DNA from: Alphaproteobacteria bacterium SO-S41 | GTDB lineage: Bacteria; Pseudomonadota; Alphaproteobacteria; Micropepsales; Micropepsaceae | DNA: 64,000 bases | Direction: 5' to 3' | NCBI GenBank assembly: GCA_019670725.1 | Contig: AP024629.1 | Coordinates: 1,922,001 to 1,986,000, forward strand | Position numbers and translations under genes: made by a program | Part shown: positions 51,469 to 60,403 of the stretch, piece by piece | Layout: every line of letters starts with the position of its first letter | How positions within the stretch are numbered: position 1 is the stretch's first letter | Notes under the pieces: generated by a model | What the model was told of the DNA's origin: nothing | The model's database searches: none | Seen by the model: only the letters and a program-made list of their open reading frames with translations

Positions 51469-52605
51469 CTACATCATGACGATACGCGGCGGCGGGCGGG
51501 ACGCAACGCCTGCCTCCAACTGGGCCGCGACCTTTTCCGCGACGGCGATGAAGGCGCGCGCTTCGGCGCCGTCGGGGTTGACGGCCACCACCGGCGCGCC
51601 GTCGTCGGAGCCTTCACGGATTGAAAGATGCAGCGGGATTTCGCCGAGGAAATCGGTGCCGAGTTCGCCCGCGGCCTTTCGCGCGCCGCCATGGCCGAAG
51701 AGATGCGCCTCGTGTCCGCAGTTCGGGCAGACATAGAGGCTCATATTCTCCACGACGCCGAGCACGGGGATTTCGAGCTTGCGGAACATCGCGACGCCCT
51801 TGCGCGCATCGAGCAGCGCGATGTCCTGCGGCGTCGAGACGACGACCGCGCCGGTCAGCGCGACGCGCTGGGCGAGGCTGATATGAATGTCGCCGGTGCC
51901 TGGCGGCATGTCGATGATGAGCACGTCGAGTTCGCCCCACGAGACCTGCGTGAGCAACTGGTTGAGCGCGCCGGTCGCCACGGGGCCGCGCCAGACGGCG
52001 GGCGCGTCGCGATCGATCAGTAGGCCGATCGACATGGCCTTCAGCCCGTAACGCTCGAGCGGTTCCAGCATCTTGCCGTCGCGCGAACTCGGGCGGCCCA
52101 TGAGGCCGAGCAGATGCGGCACGGAGGGGCCGTAGATATCGGCATCCATCAGGCCGACCCGCTTACCGAGCGACTGCAGCGCCAGCGCGAGATTGACCGC
52201 GACGGTCGATTTGCCGACGCCGCCTTTGCCGCTGGCGACCGCGACGATCGCCGCGACGCCGGGAATGCTCTGGGCCTGCGCACCGCGCTCCGGCTGCAAC
52301 TGGTTGCGCAGGCCGGCCGATGCCTGGGCGGGGCGGGGGCGCGGCGCCGGTGCGCCGCCTTGTGCGGTCAGGACCGCGGTAACGCCGGTGACGCCGGGCA
52401 CGGATTTCGCCGCCGTCTCGCAGGCCGCTCTCACATACTCGTAATTGGAAACCATGTCCGCGGCGACTTCGATCATGAAGCCGACGCGTCCGTCCTTCAC
52501 GACGAGACCTTGAATCAGGCCGGAATCCATGACGCCACGGCCACTCTTGGGGTCGCGCACACGGTTCAGCGCGGCGGCGATCTGGTCTTTGGTGGGTTCG
52601 GTCAT
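51469..52605 (-). CDS. mrp: Mrp/ApbC/NBP35-type iron-sulfur carrier ATPase
   Basis: 378 residues. N-terminal DUF59/FeS assembly domain (TKDQIAAALNRVRDPKSG), a Pro/Ala linker, then the deviant Walker A GKGGVGKSTVAVNLALALQS, GLMDADIYGPSVPHLLGL, IIDMPPGTGDIHISLAQ and a CPNC motif in YVCPNCGHEAHLFG that binds the bridging cluster. Loads or transfers Fe-S clusters in the cytosol. Divergent from hflK. Confidence 0.93.
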   Translation of the reverse strand: MTEPTKDQIAAALNRVRDPKSGRGVMDSGLIQGLVVKDGRVGFMIEVAADMVSNYEYVRAACETAAKSVPGVTGVTAVLTAQGGAPAPRPRPAQASAGLRNQLQPERGAQAQSIPGVAAIVAVASGKGGVGKSTVAVNLALALQSLGKRVGLMDADIYGPSVPHLLGLMGRPSSRDGKMLEPLERYGLKAMSIGLLIDRDAPAVWRGPVATGALNQLLTQVSWGELDVLIIDMPPGTGDIHISLAQRVALTGAVVVSTPQDIALLDARKGVAMFRKLEIPVLGVVENMSLYVCPNCGHEAHLFGHGGARKAAGELGTDFLGEIPLHLSIREGSDDGAPVVAVNPDGAEARAFIAVAEKVAAQLEAGVASRPPPRIVMM

Positions 52606-52734
52606 GGACTCGTCGTTATCCCCTGCGACGCTCTCAGCTTGATTTAGGGTGGGTCGGGCCTGATATAACCCCCTCACGTGTCGCGCTGGCGTGGCAGACG
52701 CTTATATGACGCGGCAAAGGGAGGAAACGACTGA

Positions 52735-53892
52735 ATGCCTTGGCAAAATAACTCCGGCGGCCCATGGGGCGGCGGCGGCAAGGACGGCGGTGGACGCGGT
52801 CCATGGGGCCAGGGCGGCAAAGGCGGCGGTGGCGGCAATGACGGAAAGCCCCCGAACCTCGAAGATCTGATCCGCAAGGGTCAGGAACGCATGAAGCAGG
52901 TGATGCCCAGCGGCGGCATCGGTCCGCGCGGTCTGCTCCTCATTGCGCTTGCCGTCGTGATCGCCTGGCTGGCGACCGGCATCTACACCGTCGAGCCCGA
53001 CGAACAGGGCATCGTGAAGACCTTCGGCGCCTATAGCCGCCAGTCGGGTCCCGGCGTCGGCTATCACCTGCCATGGCCGATCGAGACGGTCGATACGCCC
53101 AAGGTGACGCGCGAAAATCAGCTCAATGTCGGTATCCGCATCGACGGCGACCGCTCGAGCGACGTGATCGAAGAAAGCCTGATGCTGACCGGCGATGAGA
53201 ATATCGTCGATGTCGACTTCACGGTGTTCTGGGTCATCCGCAACGCGCCGGAATTCCTGTTTAACGTCGAGGACGTCGAAGGCACGATCAAGGCGGTCGC
53301 CGAATCCGCGATGCGCGAAGTGATCGGCCGCAATAACCAGCAGCGCATTCTCACCGAAGACCGTGAGAAGATTCAGCGTGAAGTGCTGCAGTTGATGCAG
53401 ACGACGCTCGACGCCTATGCGGCGGGCGTCACCATCCAGCGCGTGCAGATGCAGCGCGTCGATCCGCCTCAGGATGTCATCGCGGCGTTCCGCGACGTGC
53501 AGGCCGCCCGCGCCGACGCCGAACGCGTCCGCAACGAGGCCGAGACCTATCGCAACCAGATCGTGCCGAAGGCCCAGGGCCGCGCGGCGAAGATCAAGCA
53601 GGAAGCCGAAGGCTACAAGTCGCAGACCGTCGCCCAGGCGCAGGGCGAGGCGCAGCGCTTCCTGTCGGTTTATGAGCAGTACAAGCTGGCGCCGGAAGTC
53701 ACGCGCGAGCGCATCTATCTGGAGACGATGGAAAAAGTTCTGAGCGGCACCAACAAGATCATCGTCGACGACGGTTCGGGCAAAGGCGTGGTGCAGTATC
53801 TTCCGCTCGATCAGCTGAAGCCCAAGCCGCCGGCCGAACCTGAGCCTGAGACCGGATCGGGCACCTCCACTTCGCCGTTTGGGGGTCGCTGA
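52735..53892 (+). CDS. hflK: HflK, SPFH-domain subunit of the FtsH modulator
   Basis: 385 residues. The N-terminus is very Gly-rich (GGPWGGGGKDGGGRGPWGQG), then one membrane helix (GLLLIALAVVIAWLATGIY) and the SPFH/band-7 domain (VEPDEQGIVKTFGAYSRQSG, GPGVGYHLPWPIETV), followed by a coiled-coil region and a Pro/Glu tail. HflK and HflC form a large periplasmic cage around FtsH. Stop overlaps hflC start (TGATG). Confidence 0.95.
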   Translation: MPWQNNSGGPWGGGGKDGGGRGPWGQGGKGGGGGNDGKPPNLEDLIRKGQERMKQVMPSGGIGPRGLLLIALAVVIAWLATGIYTVEPDEQGIVKTFGAYSRQSGPGVGYHLPWPIETVDTPKVTRENQLNVGIRIDGDRSSDVIEESLMLTGDENIVDVDFTVFWVIRNAPEFLFNVEDVEGTIKAVAESAMREVIGRNNQQRILTEDREKIQREVLQLMQTTLDAYAAGVTIQRVQMQRVDPPQDVIAAFRDVQAARADAERVRNEAETYRNQIVPKAQGRAAKIKQEAEGYKSQTVAQAQGEAQRFLSVYEQYKLAPEVTRERIYLETMEKVLSGTNKIIVDDGSGKGVVQYLPLDQLKPKPPAEPEPETGSGTSTSPFGGR

Positions 53893-54788
53893 TGCGTACC
53901 GTCCTTATCGGCTTTGCACTGCTGCTCGGTTCGCTGTTCTTCCTGTGGAATTTCGTCTTCTACACGGTCGACCAGACGGAGCAGGCGGTCGTCGTCCAGC
54001 TCGGCAACCCCGTCGATACCGTGAAGGAGCCGGGGCTCTATATGCGCATCCCGTTCCTCCAGAACGTGATCTACTTCGAAAAGCGCGTCCTCGCGCTTGA
54101 TGCGCCGTCCGAGGAAGTGACCTCGATGGACCAGAAGCGTCTCGTCGTCGATGCGTTCGCGCGCTATCGCATCGTCGATCCGCTGAAGTTCTATCAGACG
54201 GTCAACAACGTGAATCAGGCCGAGCAGCGGCTGAGCGCGATCCTCAACTCCAATATCCGCGTGACGCTGGCGGGCCGGACCTTCCAGGCCGTCCTGTCGG
54301 GCCAGCGTGCGGAGTTGATGCGCATCATCCGCGAGCAGACGAACGCCGAGGCCCTGACGCTGGGTATCGAGGTCGTCGATGTCCGTATCCGCCGCGCCGA
54401 CCTGCCGCAGGCGAACAGCCAGGCGATCTTCAACCGGATGCGCACCGACCGCCAGCGCGAGGCGGCCGATATCCGGGCGAAGGGCGACCAGGCCTCGCAG
54501 GAGATCAAGTCGGAGGCCGACAAGCAGGCGACGATCATCGTCGCCGAAGCCCAGAAGACGGCCGACATCATGCGCGGCGAGGGCGACGGCGAGCGGAACA
54601 GGATCTTCGCCGAGGCCTTCTCGAAGGACCCGTCCTTCTTCGAGTTCTATCGCTCGATGCAGGCCTATGCGGCGGCGATGGGTAGCTCGGACACGACCAT
54701 GGTCCTGTCGCCCGACAGCGCGTTCTTCCAGTACTTCAAGGCCGGCGCCGGCGGCGGCGTCCCCGCTGCGGCGCCCGCGCCCCAGTAA
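53892..54788 (+). CDS. hflC: HflC, SPFH-domain partner of HflK
   Basis: 298 residues. One N-terminal helix (LIGFALLLGSLFFLWNFVFY), SPFH domain (VDQTEQAVVVQLGNPVDTVK, EPGLYMRIPFLQNV, KRLVVDAFARYRIVDPLKFYQ) and coiled coil with AEAQKTADIMRGEGDGERN. ATG overlaps the hflK stop. A strong terminator follows, so the hflKC operon ends here. Confidence 0.95.
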   Translation: MRTVLIGFALLLGSLFFLWNFVFYTVDQTEQAVVVQLGNPVDTVKEPGLYMRIPFLQNVIYFEKRVLALDAPSEEVTSMDQKRLVVDAFARYRIVDPLKFYQTVNNVNQAEQRLSAILNSNIRVTLAGRTFQAVLSGQRAELMRIIREQTNAEALTLGIEVVDVRIRRADLPQANSQAIFNRMRTDRQREAADIRAKGDQASQEIKSEADKQATIIVAEAQKTADIMRGEGDGERNRIFAEAFSKDPSFFEFYRSMQAYAAAMGSSDTTMVLSPDSAFFQYFKAGAGGGVPAAAPAPQ

Positions 54789-54802
54789 CCATGATGCAAA
54801 GT

Positions 54803-54833
54803 GGCGGCCGCGATGATGCGGCCGCCCTTTTTT
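54803..54833 (+). terminator. Rho-independent terminator after hflKC
   Basis: GGCGGCCGC (54803-54811), loop GATGAT, GCGGCCGCC (54818-54826), then CTTTTTTCC. Perfect 9-bp stem with six T. Confidence 0.92.
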
Positions 54834-54941
54834 CCGCTCTTTCGCCGCGACATGCTGATGTCGCCGCAATGTGATCATGATCGGCTGATCCCATAGGGCA
54901 GAGTCGCGGCTGCGCCGCCCTTCTTGCAGGAGTATCGATCC

Positions 54942-56408
54942 GTGACCGCTTCCCGCGTCCTCAAGACCGCGATTCTGTCTGCCGCCCTGATCCTGGGCGG
55001 TGCGCCGCTGGGCGCGCTGGCGAAGCCCGCGCCGGACAGCTTCGCGGGGCTTGCCTCGCGGCTGTCGCCCGCGGTCGTGAACATCTCAACCAGCCAGAAG
55101 ATCGACCGGCCCGATGCCGGCGAGGTGCCGCAGTTCCCGCCGGGCTCGCCCTATGAGGAGATGTTCAAGGACTATTACGAGCAGCAGCAGGCGAGCCAAG
55201 TGACCTCGCTCGGCTCGGGCTTCGTGATCGACCCGAGCGGCATCATCGTCACCAACAACCACGTCATCGAGGGCGCCGACGAGATCGCCGTAAACTTCCC
55301 CGACGGCCGCAGCCTGATGGCCGAGCTGGTGGGGAAGGATGAGAAGACCGATCTCGCGGTGCTGCGCGTGAAGGCGGACAAGCCGCTGCCCGCCGTCGCG
55401 TTCGGCAATTCCGATGCGATGCAGGTCGGCGACTGGGTGATGGCGATCGGCAACCCGTTCGGCCTTGGCGGCACGGTGACGGCCGGCATCGTCTCCGCCC
55501 GCAACCGCGACATTGCGTCCGGCCCCTATGACGACTTCATCCAGACCGACGCCGCCATCAATCGCGGCAATTCCGGCGGCCCGCTGTTCGACATGGACGG
55601 CAACGTCATCGGCGTGAACTCGGCCATCATCTCGCCGTCAGGCGGCTCGATCGGCATCGGCTTCGCCATTCCCTCCTCGATCGTGAAGCGCACGGTCGAT
55701 CAGCTCGTGCAGTTCGGCGAAACGCGCCGCGGCTGGATCGGCGTGCGCATCCAGTCGGTCACCGAAGAGCTGGCCGAGGGCCTCGGTCTCGATCATCCCC
55801 ATGGCGCGCTGGTCGCCGAAACGACGCCCGGCGGACCGGCCGAAGCCGCCGGCCTGAAGCCCCAGGACGTCATCCTGAAGTTTGACGGCCACGAGGTGCG
55901 TGACAGCCGCGCGCTGCCGCGCGTCGTCGCCGAAACCGAGATCGGCAAGGCGGTTCCCATCGAAGTCTGGCGTGATCGTGCCTCGGTGACGCTGACCATC
56001 ACGCCTGGCCGCCTGGAGGACTTCGAACGCAGCGAGACCGCCGCGGCGACGCCGCCGGCCGAACCCGAAGCGCCGCCGCCGGAAGCGGGTGCGGTCCGCG
56101 TCGATGCGCTGGGCATGACCGTCGCCGAGATGAGCGACGCGCTGCGCGAGCGGTTCAAGATCGCGGCGGGCGTCCAGGGCGTCGTCATCACCGAGATTTC
56201 GCCGGACACGCCGGCTGGCGCAGCTGCGGCGGAAAACCGCATCCGCACCGGCGATGTCATCGTCGAAGTGGCCCAGCAGGAAGTCGCGACGCCGCAAGCC
56301 GTTGCGGACAAGGTAAACGAGGCGGTTTCGGCGCAGAACAAGGTCGTCCTGCTGCTTCTTAACCGCGGCGGCGATTTGAGCTTTGCGGCGATCCGTTTGG
56401 GCGAATAA
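54942..56408 (+). CDS. Do-family periplasmic serine protease (DegP/DegQ-like)
   Basis: 488 residues from the GTG at 54942, with AGGAG at 54928-54932; an in-frame TTG at 54924 is too early. Signal peptide (RVLKTAILSAALILGGAPLG, ALA). Trypsin-like domain with His107 (TNNHVIEG), Asp137 (EKTDLAVL) and Ser211 (RGNSGGPLF), then two PDZ domains (GWIGVRIQSVTEELAEGLGL and VDALGMTVAEMSDALRERF). Degrades or refolds envelope proteins. Its neighbours hflKC and the receptor-like kinase are also envelope-quality genes. Confidence 0.95.
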   Translation: MTASRVLKTAILSAALILGGAPLGALAKPAPDSFAGLASRLSPAVVNISTSQKIDRPDAGEVPQFPPGSPYEEMFKDYYEQQQASQVTSLGSGFVIDPSGIIVTNNHVIEGADEIAVNFPDGRSLMAELVGKDEKTDLAVLRVKADKPLPAVAFGNSDAMQVGDWVMAIGNPFGLGGTVTAGIVSARNRDIASGPYDDFIQTDAAINRGNSGGPLFDMDGNVIGVNSAIISPSGGSIGIGFAIPSSIVKRTVDQLVQFGETRRGWIGVRIQSVTEELAEGLGLDHPHGALVAETTPGGPAEAAGLKPQDVILKFDGHEVRDSRALPRVVAETEIGKAVPIEVWRDRASVTLTITPGRLEDFERSETAAATPPAEPEAPPPEAGAVRVDALGMTVAEMSDALRERFKIAAGVQGVVITEISPDTPAGAAAAENRIRTGDVIVEVAQQEVATPQAVADKVNEAVSAQNKVVLLLLNRGGDLSFAAIRLGE

Positions 56409-56477
56409 TCCTCTCCCTTAGTGGATTGCGCGGCGGACCCTGCTAGGTTCGCCGCGTAACTTGGGGTTCCTGGCTTC

Positions 56478-59400
56478 GTGGCCGACGTCTTTATCAGTTT
56501 CGCGCCGGAAGACCGGGGCTGGGTGAGCGGCTTGGCCGCGGCACTCGAGACCGCCGGCCTGACCGTGCTGTGGGACCTCGCGCCAAGCCTCGGCCAGGCG
56601 GTTCAGCGCGACGTCGAGGCGGAGCTGGCCAACGCCAAGGCGATCGTCGCGGTGTGGTCGAACGCCTCGCGCAATTCCAACTGGGTGCGCGACGTCGCCC
56701 AGGAAGCCTCCGACCGCGGCGTGCTGCTGCCGGTGCTCAAGGATATCGACCGGCCGCCGCTCGGCTTCCGGCAATTGCGCTGCGCGGACCTGCGCGACTG
56801 GGCGGGCGGTCCGGAAGGCCTCGACGAAATCGTCGGACAACTTCGCGAACGGGTCGGGCTGGCCCCCGCGCCGGCTGCCGCGCCCACCGGCGATGAGCTC
56901 GATTTCGAGCGCTCGACGATCATCCTGAAGAGCCGCATCCAGGATTTCTCCGTCGGGCATACGCCGTCGGGCGGCGTGTCGAAGCCGGCTGTGTCAGAAG
57001 GCCCGTCGGCCTCGACCGCGCCGTCCAGCAGCGCCAAGCTGGTCACGGCGTTCAGTCCGGGCCGTGGCGGGCCGGGCGACCTCAGGCCCGGCGACGAGAT
57101 CGGCCAGTACCGCGTCGTGCGCCGCCTCGGCGCGGGCGGGTTCGGTGCTGTCTATGAAGCGGCGAACATCCACAACGAGGACGAGCGCGTCGCGCTGAAG
57201 TTGCTGCTCGCCGACATCGCCGAGAGCGAGCGCTTCGCGCAACTGCTGAAGCTGGAAGCCAACGCGCTGCTGCGGCTGAAGCATCCGGCGGTGGTGCAGT
57301 ACCGCGTCTTCGGGCGCATTGCCGATACCGACCAGTTCTACCTGGTGACCGAGTTCGTGCCCGGTCCGACCCTGCGCGACTGGCGCAAAGCGCATACGCC
57401 CACGGTCGACGAGGCGCGCACGCTGGCGATGCGGCTGGCGCAGGGTCTTGCCGCCGCACACCGGCGCGGCATTGTCCACCGCGACCTCGCGCCCGACAAT
57501 GTCATCGTCACCAGCGACGATCTGTCGGAAGCGACGCTGATCGATTTCGGCATTGCGCGCCTTGCCGAGGGCGATGCGCTGGGCGGCGCCTTCGCGGGCA
57601 AGTTCAGCTATGCGGCGCCGGAACAGTTCGACGCCGATGGCGGCCGTCTGGGACCCTCGATCGATATCTATGCCTTTGGCCTGCTGATGGCGGCGTTCGT
57701 GCGCGGCAAGCCGATCGACATGGGCCGCGACATGGAAGCGGCGCGAGCCAAGCGCCATGCGGTGCCGCCACTCGACGACATCCCGCTGCCGCTGCGCCCC
57801 GCGCTGACCAAGCTGCTCCAGCCCGATCCCGTGGATCGCCCGCAGACCATGGATGAGGTCTCGCTGCTGTTCGACCGCGTGCGCGAGGAGGTTGCCCCCG
57901 TCACGACGGACGGCGTCGATCCGCTGGACCTGCCGGTGGATGCGTCCGTTCTCGTGACGCCCGCTGCTGCCGAAGCGGCGGCGGAACCGTCTTCGTCGAT
58001 CGCCCTCTCGGTGCCGTCGCTGGTGGTGGCCAATGCGGTGCTGGTCGAGGACGCCGCGGCGGCGCCCGTTGCCGAACGCCCGCCGGTCGCACCGGAAGTC
58101 TCCAAGAGCGTCGCGCCCGAAGCGCCGCCCGTCGTCGCGCCGGTACGTCCACCCGCGCCGCCGCCGCCGAAGCCGCCGGTCGTGGTGGTCGAGCGCGCGT
58201 ATGACACCGAAGACGAACCGCCGCGCCGCCGGCGCATCGGCACGACGCCGCAGCTCGTGGCGGTCGCGTTCCTCGGTGCCGCGGCGACCTTCATGCTGTG
58301 GCCGCGGACAGAGACGCCGAAGCCGCCCGGCCCGGTTGTCCAGGCGCCGGCGCCCAAGCCTGAGCCCGCACCTGTTCCGACGCCGCCCGTACCCCAGCCC
58401 GAGCCAACGCCGCCGATTCCGGAGCCGACGCCGCCGGTGCCCGAACCGCAGCCGGAACCCAAGCCGCCTGAGCCCAAGCCGCCTGAGCCGCAGCCCGAGC
58501 CGACGCCTCCGGTGCCGGAACCGACCCCGCCGGTTCCCGAACCCGAGCCGACGCCGCCTATCCCGGAACCGACGCCGCCTGAGCCCGAGCCTGAGCCGAA
58601 GCCGCCAGAGCCGGAACCGACTCCGCCGCAGCCCGAACCTGAGCCTGAACCTGAACCGCCCGTCGTCGAAGCGCCGGTCGCGTCCGGCCAGATCGAGCCG
58701 GCGCCCGGCGCCAAGGTCCAGCGTCAGAACGGCGCGACCTACGGCAAGGACAACAAGGATTCGCGCATCATCTATGTCGCGCGGCGCGAGACGACGCTGA
58801 AGGTCGTGACGGGCGCCAAGCGGAACAAGATCGCGATCGACCGCACGCTGAAGAAGGGCGACAGCTACCGCGTGCCGAATACGACGGAGCTGTCGGTCTC
58901 CGCCTCGGATGCGGGCGCGCTCGACGTCATCCTGGACGGCACCTTCATCGGCCGGGCCGGCAAGGACGGCGAGCGGCTGGTCGATTTCGAAGCGACGCCG
59001 GTGGCGTATGGCGGACCGGCGACGGCGCCGAAGCCGCCGGAACCTGAACCCAAGCCCCCGGAGCCCACACCGCCCGAGCCGACGCCGGAGCCGCCCAAGC
59101 CCAATCCCGAGCCGCCGAAGCCACCGGTGGTGACGGCCGAGGATGCCGCCTCCGTGCAAGCGGCGGGCTTGGCGGCGCTGAACGCCATTCGTGCGGCGAA
59201 CGGCGCGCCGGCGCTCAAGTCGAATGCGAAGCTGCAGGGGATCGCGGCGCAGATCGTGGCGGGCCATGCCGCTGCGAACTCGTTCGTGCCGCCGACGACC
59301 AATCAGTTGCTGCAGATGCTGATCGCCTCCGGCTACGGCAACACGCAGGGCTATGCGACGCGGACGCGCAAGAAGAAGACGGTGCAGCTGGCGTTCAACG

Positions 59401-59519
59401 AATACTGGATCAACGATCCGAACGTGCTGAGCGGCAACTGGGTGGCGATGGGCGTCGCGATGGCGCGCGCCGCCGACGGCACGCCCTATTACGAACTGGT
59501 GCTCGGCGCCGCGCCCTAG
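56478..59519 (+). CDS. TIR - Ser/Thr kinase - TM - RodZ-like - CAP multidomain receptor-like protein
   Basis: 1013 residues from GTG 56478; not described under one name that I know. Order: TIR-like domain (1-128; VFISFAPEDRGWVSGLAAAL), acidic linker, Hanks-type kinase (207-470) with GAGGFG (218-223), Lys241, HRDLAPDN (334-341; D336, N341) and DFG (356-358), a Pro-rich juxtamembrane part, one helix (PQLVAVAFLGAAATFMLW, 591-608), a Pro-Glu-Pro/Pro-Thr-Pro spacer (614-729), a domain like the RodZ C-terminal DUF4115 (736-842; RIIYVARRETTLKVVTGAK, LKKGDSYRVPN), a second P/E spacer and a CAP/SCP-like domain (890-1010; LNAIRAANGAPAL, LAFNEYWIND). The kinase motifs are complete; the TIR lacks the usual catalytic Glu (V73). 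A cell-wall or envelope sensor is an inference. Confidence 0.9.
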   Translation: MADVFISFAPEDRGWVSGLAAALETAGLTVLWDLAPSLGQAVQRDVEAELANAKAIVAVWSNASRNSNWVRDVAQEASDRGVLLPVLKDIDRPPLGFRQLRCADLRDWAGGPEGLDEIVGQLRERVGLAPAPAAAPTGDELDFERSTIILKSRIQDFSVGHTPSGGVSKPAVSEGPSASTAPSSSAKLVTAFSPGRGGPGDLRPGDEIGQYRVVRRLGAGGFGAVYEAANIHNEDERVALKLLLADIAESERFAQLLKLEANALLRLKHPAVVQYRVFGRIADTDQFYLVTEFVPGPTLRDWRKAHTPTVDEARTLAMRLAQGLAAAHRRGIVHRDLAPDNVIVTSDDLSEATLIDFGIARLAEGDALGGAFAGKFSYAAPEQFDADGGRLGPSIDIYAFGLLMAAFVRGKPIDMGRDMEAARAKRHAVPPLDDIPLPLRPALTKLLQPDPVDRPQTMDEVSLLFDRVREEVAPVTTDGVDPLDLPVDASVLVTPAAAEAAAEPSSSIALSVPSLVVANAVLVEDAAAAPVAERPPVAPEVSKSVAPEAPPVVAPVRPPAPPPPKPPVVVVERAYDTEDEPPRRRRIGTTPQLVAVAFLGAAATFMLWPRTETPKPPGPVVQAPAPKPEPAPVPTPPVPQPEPTPPIPEPTPPVPEPQPEPKPPEPKPPEPQPEPTPPVPEPTPPVPEPEPTPPIPEPTPPEPEPEPKPPEPEPTPPQPEPEPEPEPPVVEAPVASGQIEPAPGAKVQRQNGATYGKDNKDSRIIYVARRETTLKVVTGAKRNKIAIDRTLKKGDSYRVPNTTELSVSASDAGALDVILDGTFIGRAGKDGERLVDFEATPVAYGGPATAPKPPEPEPKPPEPTPPEPTPEPPKPNPEPPKPPVVTAEDAASVQAAGLAALNAIRAANGAPALKSNAKLQGIAAQIVAGHAAANSFVPPTTNQLLQMLIASGYGNTQGYATRTRKKKTVQLAFNEYWINDPNVLSGNWVAMGVAMARAADGTPYYELVLGAAP

Positions 59520-60391
59520 TTCGCGACGATCTCGTGATCGGCATAGCCCTGGAAATAGAGCAGCGTCGTGAGATCGCTGTGATCGATGCGGGCGCGCGCC
59601 GCCTCCGCCACGATGGGCTTGGCGTGATAGGCGACGCCGAGGCCGGCCGCGCCGATCATCGCCAGATCGTTGGCGCCATCGCCGACGGCGAGCGCATCCG
59701 CCAGCGGCAGGCCGTTGGCGGCGCAGAGCTCCTCCAGCGCCGCGAGCTTGGCCTCGCGGCCGAGAATGGGATCGGCGACTTCGCCCAGCAGCGCCGTGCC
59801 GTCGTTGAGCAGGGTATTGGCGCGGTTCACGGCGAAACCGGCGGCGGCGGCGACGCGCTCGGTGAAGAAGGTGAAGCCGCCTGAGATCAGCGCCGTCGCC
59901 GCGCCATGGGCGCGCATGGTGCGTACCAGCGCCCGGGCGCCGGGATTGAGCCGGACGCGCTCGTCATAGGCCTGCTGAAGCGCGGTGAGCGGCAGGCCCT
60001 TCAGCAGCGCAACGCGGAAGCGGAGCGCGGCGGGGAAATCGAGTTCGCCGCGCATGGCGCGTTCGGTGACCTCGGCGACCTCGGCCTTCACGCCGGCATA
60101 GTCGGCAAGCTCGTCGATGCACTCGCAGCCGATGATGGTGGAATCCATGTCGGCGATCAGCAGCCGCTTGCGGCGCCCGGCGCTGGGCAGCACGGCGACA
60201 TCGACGCGAAGGCCGTTCAACGCGTTGTTGATGGATGAGGCGTCTGCTGTCGCCACATCGAACTCGGCGGCGAGGGTGTTGGCGAGCCAGCGCAGCGGTG
60301 CGCCCGAAACCGCCGCGCGGGCGGCTTCAGCGGCATCACTAGGCAGGCCGCCGTGATCGCGGTGGCCGACAAGAACGGCGGTGTATGTCAT
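59516..60391 (-). CDS. serB: Phosphoserine phosphatase SerB
   Basis: Final step of serine biosynthesis, HAD superfamily. 291 residues: an N-terminal ACT-like region, then the nucleophile D81-M-D83-S-T (RLLIADMDSTIIGCE), DELADYAGVKAEVAEVTERAM, Ser/Thr motif ISGGFTFFTERVAAA, and Lys/Asp motif ALAVGDGANDLAMIGAAGLG. The start MTYTAVLVGH at 60391 is chosen; a much longer open frame through the miaA antisense strand is not coding. Divergent from miaA by 12 bp. Confidence 0.95.
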   Translation of the reverse strand: MTYTAVLVGHRDHGGLPSDAAEAARAAVSGAPLRWLANTLAAEFDVATADASSINNALNGLRVDVAVLPSAGRRKRLLIADMDSTIIGCECIDELADYAGVKAEVAEVTERAMRGELDFPAALRFRVALLKGLPLTALQQAYDERVRLNPGARALVRTMRAHGAATALISGGFTFFTERVAAAAGFAVNRANTLLNDGTALLGEVADPILGREAKLAALEELCAANGLPLADALAVGDGANDLAMIGAAGLGVAYHAKPIVAEAARARIDHSDLTTLLYFQGYADHEIVAN

Positions 60392-60403
60392 GGTGTCCGG
60401 ACG

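Noticed and set aside
58330-58670. Tandem repeat looking like a CRISPR array
   Set aside because: It is the coding sequence of the Pro-Glu-Pro spacer, in frame, without regular repeats and spacers.
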